Assembly (NCBI GenBank): GCA_038380435.1
Contig: JAWZYU010000020.1
Span: 43,804,307-43,868,306 of the forward strand
Direction: 5' to 3'
Origin: Ryuthela nishihirai
Taxonomy: Eukaryota > Arthropoda > Arachnida > Araneae > Heptathelidae
Length of the DNA stretch: 64,000 nucleotides
Below the pieces are notes generated by a model. The model saw only the letters and a program-made list of their open reading frames with translations. It ran no database searches and was not told where the DNA came from. Each line of letters starts with the position of its first letter. The first letter of the stretch is position 1. The translations under genes and the position numbers were made by a program. Below are positions 58,901-64,000 of this stretch, in pieces.

Positions 58901-61811
58901 GTTTCGTTTTAAGGGATCGATGAAATATTCCTTTTGTGTTGTATAGGCACTACCAAGATATTACTTTTTGCATTTTTCCATTCATTCATCAGTTAAAATT
59001 TCCACTGTAAGAGAATGCGAAGGAGGAACTTTAATTACAACTAAGGGACATTTGTCACAATGGGTTTCACCTGATGGATTTCATAACAATTTGACTGATT
59101 AATATTCACAACAAATGAGCTAGTTCTGTTAGAGGTACAAGTCATATAGGGGAGCTGAAATTGGATCTGACCGTTTCCTTATTACAAGTGCTTTTCAACT
59201 GAAGCTTAAGAACTGTTGTGCTATGGTTAAAAGAATTACCCTTAACACTGAAGCTGTGAAAGACCCAAATATAGTCAAAGTTTACCAAAATAGGATACTT
59301 AGTCATTGTGACAATCGTGGAGGTGTTAGAAAATAATTCTTAGTAAGAGGGGCTGTTAGAAGATAATACTCGATAAAAGAGGTCCTTAATTTCTATAAGG
59401 TTGGGAACTACTGACCTAGATTATGAAGAGTTGTATGAAATGCGACTTCCCCAATCTTGGAATCAAGATGAATCCTCTTCACAAAACTGTAACTCTTACG
59501 TGATAAAGCAGAACATGGAAATCTAAATGTGAAACTTACAAAATTACATTTCATTATAATCACATTTTCCATATATTTATTACATTAAATTAATTATTAT
59601 TATATTATTACATTAAATAAAAAAGGGAAAATATGAAAATGATAGTCCCACTATATCTCCAGAATGTCAGTGTAAAAGGAACAAGTTATGCATCAAATGA
59701 AAGCTCCTGGTGAAGGTAGTGCCATAAGATATAGAAACATTCCCTCCTTCTCCCCCATCGCCGTAAAAAAAAGGAGAGATTTGAACACTTTTGTTCCTCT
59801 ATATCTTCGGAACGCAAGGGCCGAACACAGCAAATTGTATGCCAGATGAAAGCTTGCTATCTGGAATGTTGTGTGCAATCAAACATAAAGCCGTTCGATT
59901 TGTTCTCCTTAACTTAGTTTAAATTGCAAGAAGGTTGGGTTATTTTACCTCTGAGCGGCACTTTTTTGCACACCATGGGCTAAATGGCCAGGTCACATGG
60001 ACTCCGAAGGCTCAGAGAAGGTTGGGGAGGGGACCCACTGGAACAGCTGTTGAGAGACAGATGGTAGCCTCCCGTCAAGGCCATCCAGCGTGTTCTTTAA
60101 CGTGCACAGGGTATGGCTCTCTCGCATACGGAGCCACGGCTTAACGTCCCATCCGACGGACGGCGGCCTTTCCAAGCCCATCGGTGTCCCCTACTGACCG
60201 TGAGCAAGGCGGGGAATTTTGCGGAGATAAATCTCAACGCTGACCCAGCTGGGACTCGAACCTGGGAACTACAGATTACGAGCCTGGCGCGCTACCGACT
60301 GAGCCACCCCCGCCTCAATTACAAGAAGGTAAATACTAACTAGACGAATGCAGACGATATCGAATATATGAGGCATTCCATATATATTTGAAAAGACTGT
60401 TATTCTTTCAGTTTTCCTTACTGCAGCCTTTGTGTTTTGCCATCGGATATTTATTTCTTCTTTTATTACAAACTCCAGCAAAGTTTAAAATAACTGAATA
60501 CCAACACAATGTAAACGTTTTAAATTTTGTATTGTGTTCAAGTATATATGCTAAAGAATGTTAATAAAGACAGTTATATGTGTGTTCATTTTAAAAATTT
60601 AATGTTTTAAATAGTGTAAATTTCATAAAACGACACCGATGGGCTTGTAAACCCGCCGTCCGTCGGATGGGATACCATATGATGTCAATAAAGTCATACC
60701 ATGTCCACGTTAACCTTCCTGGTGCTAACCTTCTCTGTTTTGCGGTGCTATCAAGACAACGACACTAGAAGACCACTTAGCTTCGGCGAGGAGAGCACGT
60801 TCAAGCCACCTAGAGGGTTAAAGAACATACCAGATGGCTGTGAAAAGAGGGCTGTCATCTGTCTCCTAACAACTACCCAGTGGGTCCCCTCTCTCAACCT
60901 TCTCTGAGTTCTCGGTGTCCATGTGACCTGGCCATTCAGCCTATTGTATGCAAAAAAAAGGGCCACTCATAAGTAAAGCAACCCAACCTAGCAGAATAAC
61001 TAGGTACTAAGATATCATTTGAAAAGCATTAAAAATATGCAGTGTCTATTTACTGTGCTTAACCTAATTTAGGTTAAGCAGTTATTAAAAACATCTGAAA
61101 AAAATTATCGCTCATGCGGCGGGAATCGTTTCCAGCCATGTAATTTTTTTCAGATGTTTTTAATAATTGTCGAAGTCTATTCCTACTGGTAATCTGTGTA
61201 TTTATTATGGATGGATCTTTAGGTTAAACAAGTTTCTTATTTCTTTATCGGTAAATTTCATCCAGCCTTTTCACTGTTGCTTCAATGGCAGAAATGTTCA
61301 AATGGCAGAAGAGCAAATGGCAGAAATGTTCACTACGCCATTTTAATCAAACGAATTTTTTCCGTTTGGTTTTTAATAGTACTTCGCATTTTAACTCTAT
61401 ATTTTACATTTATTTGTGCAAATATACATATATATGTATGTAAACTATCAATTATGAATAATAAAGTTAATAAACATAGTTAAAATGTTTCTAAAATTTT
61501 TTCTAAAATTGCATAAATCACCCAACAAAGTAATTCTTATGGTCGCGATCATGACTTCAGTACACCCCCAGAGATATCCAATAATTTGTTTATTAATTTT
61601 TTTTGTATTTTTTATTTCTTTTGATCATATTATTAACATTGTATGTGATTTTTTCCTGATTATTTATATAATTTTTTCTTTATAGAAGACATTAGGAGAA
61701 TGTAGAGCTAATGGTACCACTATTTCGTCTACTACCACTACTTCTACAACTTCTTCCACCACTGCATCTTATCCAACTTCTTCCACCACTGCATCTTATC
61801 CAACTACTTAA
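49926..61811 (+). CDS. Secreted ten-cysteine protein, prokineticin/astakine-like, with mucin-like tail (four exons)
   Basis: Coding exons are 49926-49964, 54861-55014, 56983-57059 and 61686-61811. Lengths 39+154+77+126 give 131 codons plus stop. The start is a hydrophobic signal peptide (MKVFIILFILCLV). Ten cysteines follow with spacing C-x5-C-x4-CC-x9-C-x8-C-x11-C-x1-C-x5-C-x7-C. That layout, with CPC and a hydrophobic-x-C after it, is the five-disulfide prokineticin/astakine/MIT (colipase-like) fold. Relatives act as blood-cell cytokines in arthropods, as signalling proteins in vertebrates and as venom toxins, including in spiders. The sequence alone does not say which. Unusual is the last exon: after the tenth cysteine it adds about 34 residues, mostly Thr/Ser, including a repeated nine-residue unit, like an O-glycosylated stalk. 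Large repeat-filled introns. Confidence 0.82.
50692..50770 (+). mobile_element. LINE RT scrap
   Basis: Translates as GNGVGLRINIDKTKVMD, matching the NREKTKVM region of the RTE-like LINE (compare 32530-32585). Confidence 0.7.
51155..51455 (+). mobile_element. SINE1 fragment, head missing
   Basis: Starts CGTTGAGATTTATTTCCGC and runs to the tail AAAACAACCTAATAAAACCC. Confidence 0.85.
51468..52085 (+). mobile_element. SINE1 fragment split by another SINE1
   Basis: Mid-body start, interrupted at GTCCATCGGATGG. It resumes at 51835 and ends TTACTCAACCCAACTCC. Also holds a small insertion near 51985-52010. Confidence 0.8.
51511..51834 (-). mobile_element. SINE1 nested in SINE1, head missing
   Basis: Tail to B-box region, stopping at CCCAGCTGGAACT. 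Duplication CCATCGGATGG (51500-51510 and 51835-51845) belongs to the host SINE1. 5' truncation shows incomplete reverse transcription. Confidence 0.92.
53584..54046 (-). mobile_element. SINE1 copy with a triplicated tail-plus-target unit
   Basis: Full body and head at 53676-54046. In front, a 34-bp unit (GATTTCAGGTTGGGTTG, T run, GCACACCAAC) is repeated at about 53575, 53609 and 53643. Each unit joins target sequence, SINE tail and a short-cut to TTTTGCACACCA. Outer duplication CAGATTTTAGG / CAGATTTCAGG (53573-53583 and 54047-54057). Confidence 0.93.
54381..54420 (+). repeat. Duplicated 3' splice-site-like block, copy 1
   Basis: Has the branch-point-like TACTAAC, then ACCTGCAG and GATATTACAGAACAAACGG. 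It matches 55221-55260 in 38 of 40 positions. The copies are 840 bp apart and flank exon 2. Confidence 0.8.
54861..55014 (+). CDS. Exon 2: first five cysteines
   Basis: Acceptor TATTTTACAG/G, donor CAGG/GTAATT, ends phase 1. Encodes a short basic lead (NIRKYSPMDSKRN), then NLWCGTNGTCASNHCCIG and LAFCERYSKQ. Confidence 0.85.
55221..55260 (+). repeat. Duplicated 3' splice-site-like block, copy 2
   Basis: TACTAACTTATTTGCAG followed by the same exon-like bases as 54398-54420. No open frame with a matching donor is evident. Confidence 0.8.
55318..56070. repeat. Minisatellite, about 63-bp unit, about 12 copies
   Basis: Unit CAAACTTTTAGGAACACTTA / TCCTAATTCAAACATTTAAA / GAGAGCAGTTGACTCCTCCT plus ATT. 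The period of 63 is divisible by three, which makes an accidental open frame on the minus strand (55884-55660). Later copies are shorter and more diverged. Confidence 0.93.
56078..56450 (+). mobile_element. SINE1 copy at the end of the minisatellite
   Basis: Head starts late (GTCGGTCAGTCGGTAGCGCG), the body is close to consensus and the tail is AAAACAGCCCAAC. No target duplication is visible. Confidence 0.92.
56983..57059 (+). CDS. Exon 3: cysteines six to nine
   Basis: Acceptor TTTTTGCAG/G, donor GGA/GTAAGT, ends phase 0. Encodes EICSDYGDALFSIACPCEKG then LVCSG. The CPC motif is diagnostic of the fold. Confidence 0.85.
59112..59330 (+). mobile_element. LINE linker scrap
   Basis: Translates as QLKLKNCCAMVKRITLNTEA then VKDP, matching the linker after the endonuclease in the 12.3-14.7 kb LINE. 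The preceding DNA (GAGCTAGTTCTGTTAGAGG) also aligns with it. Confidence 0.85.
59640..59880. repeat. Diverged direct duplication
   Basis: TATATCTCCAGAATG...AAATGAAAGCTCC near 59655 resembles TATATCTTCGGAACG...GATGAAAGCTTGC near 59805. Unclassified. Confidence 0.45.
59935..60316 (-). mobile_element. SINE1 copy, full length
   Basis: Near consensus. Duplication AATTGCAAGAAGG / AATTACAAGAAGG (59922-59934 and 60317-60329). Confidence 0.96.
60633..60990 (+). mobile_element. SINE1 fragment with a small foreign insertion
   Basis: Starts ACACCGATGGGCTTG. At about 60715-60818 the body is interrupted by about 100 bp (CTTCCTGGTGCTAACC ... CACCTAGAGG), bordered by GTTAA on both sides. Body and tail then resume (AAAGAACATACC to CAACCCAACC). 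Confidence 0.85.
61058..61167. repeat. Two adjacent palindromes
   Basis: TGCTTAACCTAA/TTTAGGTTAAGCA at 61058-61082, then arms TTATTAAAAACATCTGAAAA and its inverse around a loop of about 35 bp, ending at 61167. Structure of a tiny foldback element; no family recognised. Confidence 0.75.
61686..61811 (+). CDS. Exon 4: tenth cysteine and Ser/Thr-rich tail
   Basis: Acceptor TTTATAG/A, phase 0. KTLGECRANG carries the last cysteine; the rest is Thr/Ser-rich. A 27-bp unit (nine residues, TSSTTASYP) is present twice without change at 61749-61775 and 61776-61802, a recent in-frame tandem duplication. Stop TAA at 61809. Confidence 0.82.
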   Translation, partial: KTLGECRANGTTISSTTTTSTTSSTTASYPTSSTTASYPTT

Positions 61812-62028
61812 ACTACTTAAACCTTACTACCACTATTGCGAATACTGTTGTCTAGTGGAGATTCCTTCAACAAAACAGCATGATTATAATAATTCAATGT
61901 CAACAAATAGTTTTTGCTATGAAATATATATATTATTTCTGTTTATTCTTCAGCTTATTTTCTCTAAACCTATCGAGATCTAAATTTTGGTCCTGTTTTA
62001 TGTATTTGTAATAGATATTACGAAATGA

Positions 62029-62034
62029 AATAAA
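62029..62034 (+). terminator. Poly(A) signal of the secreted-protein gene
   Basis: AATAAA 218 bp after the stop, followed by T-rich sequence. The 3' UTR would be about 240 nt. Confidence 0.6.
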
Positions 62035-62302
62035 AACTTCTTTGAAAGCAGTCAAAATAGTTTCGTTGATTTTAACATGTAGCAAATCAACAACGGAAGC
62101 CCCACAAATTGATATTAAAATATATCTGAAAGGTCTGGGAAGTTGAATGTCACGGTCTGAATATATAAAAGCATGTCGAGGCTTAAAATATTATAAAGTT
62201 ACTTGTTGTTGTTTGCGTGGATTTCATAACAAGTGCTGCAGAACTCTTATTCGTGTAATCCCTTGACGAACTTTGCATAAACGACGAAAATAATATAGAG
62301 TA

Positions 62303-62471
62303 CAGTCGCTCAAAAAAGTATCCGAACGCTACGGTTGACACGAAGGTTGGCAACCTTCGTGTCACGTGACACGAAGGTTGCCAGTCACTAATTTCTAAAA
62401 AATTCCTTGCCATATATTTTTTCTGAATTCTGCAATCAACCGTAGCGTTCGGATACTTTTTTGAGCGACTG
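62303..62471. mobile_element. Palindromic MITE-A, shortened
   Basis: TA-flanked, ends CAGTCGCTCAAAAAAGTATC and inverse. The left arm has lost its middle (GGTTGACACGAAGGTTGGC), so the arms are unequal. Confidence 0.92.
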
Positions 62472-62584
62472 TACAAATGAGTAAAATACAGTATAATGTA
62501 TGCTGCAAAATTCTAAATTGCAAGCACAAAAGTTAATTCTGCTTTCTTGACCAGTTAATACTAGCCTTCCTAGAATCTGAAAAC

Positions 62585-62870
62585 TTCGCCCACCAATGAG
62601 ACACTTTGCTTTTATTTTTGTACTGTGCTTTTGCGAACAAGGAATCAGATCACAAAGACCTCAAGGGCTAAGAATTGTGTAGCGAAAGATGATCCGCTGG
62701 ACAACTGTTAGGGGACTGGTGGGTCAAGACCTTTCAGGGTTTCCTTAAGGCACATACAATTTAGCTCTTCGGCACACAATCAATGCCTAACATCCCATCT
62801 ACTGGATGGCGGCTTTAACCAAACCCTCGGTGTTCCCACTCTAACCAAGGGCAGAGTGAATGCGGTGAGC
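62585..62870 (-). mobile_element. Ancient SINE1 copy
   Basis: TGGACAACTGTTAGGGGACTG, CATCCCATCTACTGGATGGCGG and AAGGGCAGAGTGAATG follow the family order. Confidence 0.75.
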
Positions 62871-64000
62871 GAATAAAATTTTCTTACAAGTGCATTGCAT
62901 AAATAAATTGTAATCTTCCTATAGTCTCAAAAATACGAAAACCAAACTCCTAAGAAAACTTTTTAATATCGAATACCGTAAAACTCATCTCGAAATTAGA
63001 AAAATAACTTGCGAACTGAAAACGAAAATGCATATTACTGCATGAGAGCAACTAGTGCTTGATTTAAAAATATATATATTTAGTTCAAACCCCCTAGATA
63101 CACTTTTTTTGAGGATCCTGGTGAACATCGAACCCCTTTATATTTTGCGGAATATCACACTTAATATCATTCTTACGGAAACGTATCTCAGCACTCACTT
63201 TCTTTATACGACAACACTTCCGTAGTTGCGGAAATTTTTCTGAATAAATATTTTTTATTATTATTGTACCACTAGAAATACAGCAATTGACGTCAAGGAT
63301 GTTGTTGTGGCCCCAAATTTTATTTTCTGATTTTTAATTGATTTTTATCATTTCCTATTGACCTGTGATCTATATATGTAGGTGAAGACATAAATTCGAG
63401 GGTTTTCATACCCGTTCTTCGGGGGTGCTTCCTATGTTATAAAGCAAATATCCACTGCACTTTGTATAGAACAGCACGAATTACAGTTACATTTGGGGAG
63501 TAGAATTATTTGTGCAATTTATTTCGCGAATAGAGTATGACTTATAAAAAATTTATTGATACTTCTGATACTCACAACCGATTGGTTCGGGGTTGCTAAA
63601 GTTTTTTGGAATAGGCCACAACACTATGACAGTGCTTATCAGGACTAATTTTTTCAATTAAAACTTTATGCATTATTCTATTGACTTTGAATTTCATTCG
63701 TTACAATATTATCACATAAGTACCTTTTTACATGTGCAATTTACTGTGGTAGTTTATTATTTGGAGTAACAAACAAATAACCCTTTCCAAACTTTTCAGG
63801 AGAGATCGCAAAACAATCAAAAACCGAATGAACTTATTGCATTTCTTTATTTTTAAATAATAGCTGAATGGCACTCAACGCTGCTGGATCTCATTTTCCA
63901 TCTGTATGTTCTGTTCTTTACTGCACTAAAGGTTAATTTTCAGTTCTGCTCTCCCCGGACACTTTAATACTGATCAACACGAAGAATTGTCGGCGTTGTT
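62871..64000. other. AT-rich DNA to the window end
   Basis: Nothing recognised. Confidence 0.5.

Larger units (their letters stand above)
57060..61685 (+). other. Intron 3
   Basis: 4.6 kb, GTAAGT...TTTATAG. Contains a LINE scrap (59112), SINE1 copies (59935, 60633), palindromes (61058) and a degenerate repeat (58970-59040). An end resembling a hAT terminus (CAGGGACGTACCCAGGGG) at 58027 has no visible partner. 57240-58020 and 58080-58960 hold nothing I can name. Confidence 0.7.

Overview
This is eukaryotic DNA from an AT-rich, repeat-dense arthropod genome. The likeliest source is a chelicerate, and a spider is my best guess. The reasons are several tRNA-derived SINE families, an RTE-like LINE, Tc1/mariner and pogo/Tigger DNA transposons, and one intron-split gene for a secreted ten-cysteine protein with prokineticin/astakine-type spacing. 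No operons, bacterial signals or CRISPR arrays are present. Most longer open frames come from one SINE family whose body is open in several frames.

The one host gene I can support well lies at 49.9-62.0 kb on the + strand. It has a TATA box (49853), a signal-peptide exon (49926-49964), two cysteine-rich exons (54861-55014 and 56983-57059) and a last exon (61686-61811) that adds the tenth cysteine and a Ser/Thr-rich, mucin-like tail. A poly(A) signal follows at 62029. All splice sites are GT/AG and the phases join in frame (0, 1, 0). The introns hold SINEs, LINE scraps, a 63-bp minisatellite and a duplicated 3' splice-site-like block on either side of exon 2.

The rest is a mobile-element landscape. 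SINE1 (about 370-390 bp, tRNA-Met-like head, AACCC-repeat tail, 11-14 bp target duplications) has about 29 whole or partial copies of very different ages, several nested. SINE2 has a Ser/Leu-type tRNA-like head and a TTTATT-type tail. SINE3 is a small family with two copies. An RTE-like LINE with a (GAT)n 3' end has a nearly full-span but internally deleted copy at 12.3-14.7 kb. Its missing reverse-transcriptase segment sits immediately downstream at 11.7-12.3 kb, starting at the same breakpoint. Seven smaller LINE fragments are scattered elsewhere.

DNA transposons include a decayed Tigger/pogo element with TIRs and a TA duplication (26.5-29.5 kb) that carries a SINE3 in its transposase gene. 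There are also four copies of a near-perfect palindromic TA-flanked MITE, a 579-bp MITE with TIRs of about 190 bp, a 789-bp mariner-like remnant with TIRs of about 100 bp, and an adjacent hAT-like element with an 8-bp duplication. A tRNA-Gly-like inverted repeat (36.6-36.8 kb), a tRNA-like tandem array (37.25 kb) and several minisatellites complete the window. Two possible first exons (near 23.2 kb on - and 31.2 kb on +) and two unrecognised ORFs are weak candidates for further host genes.
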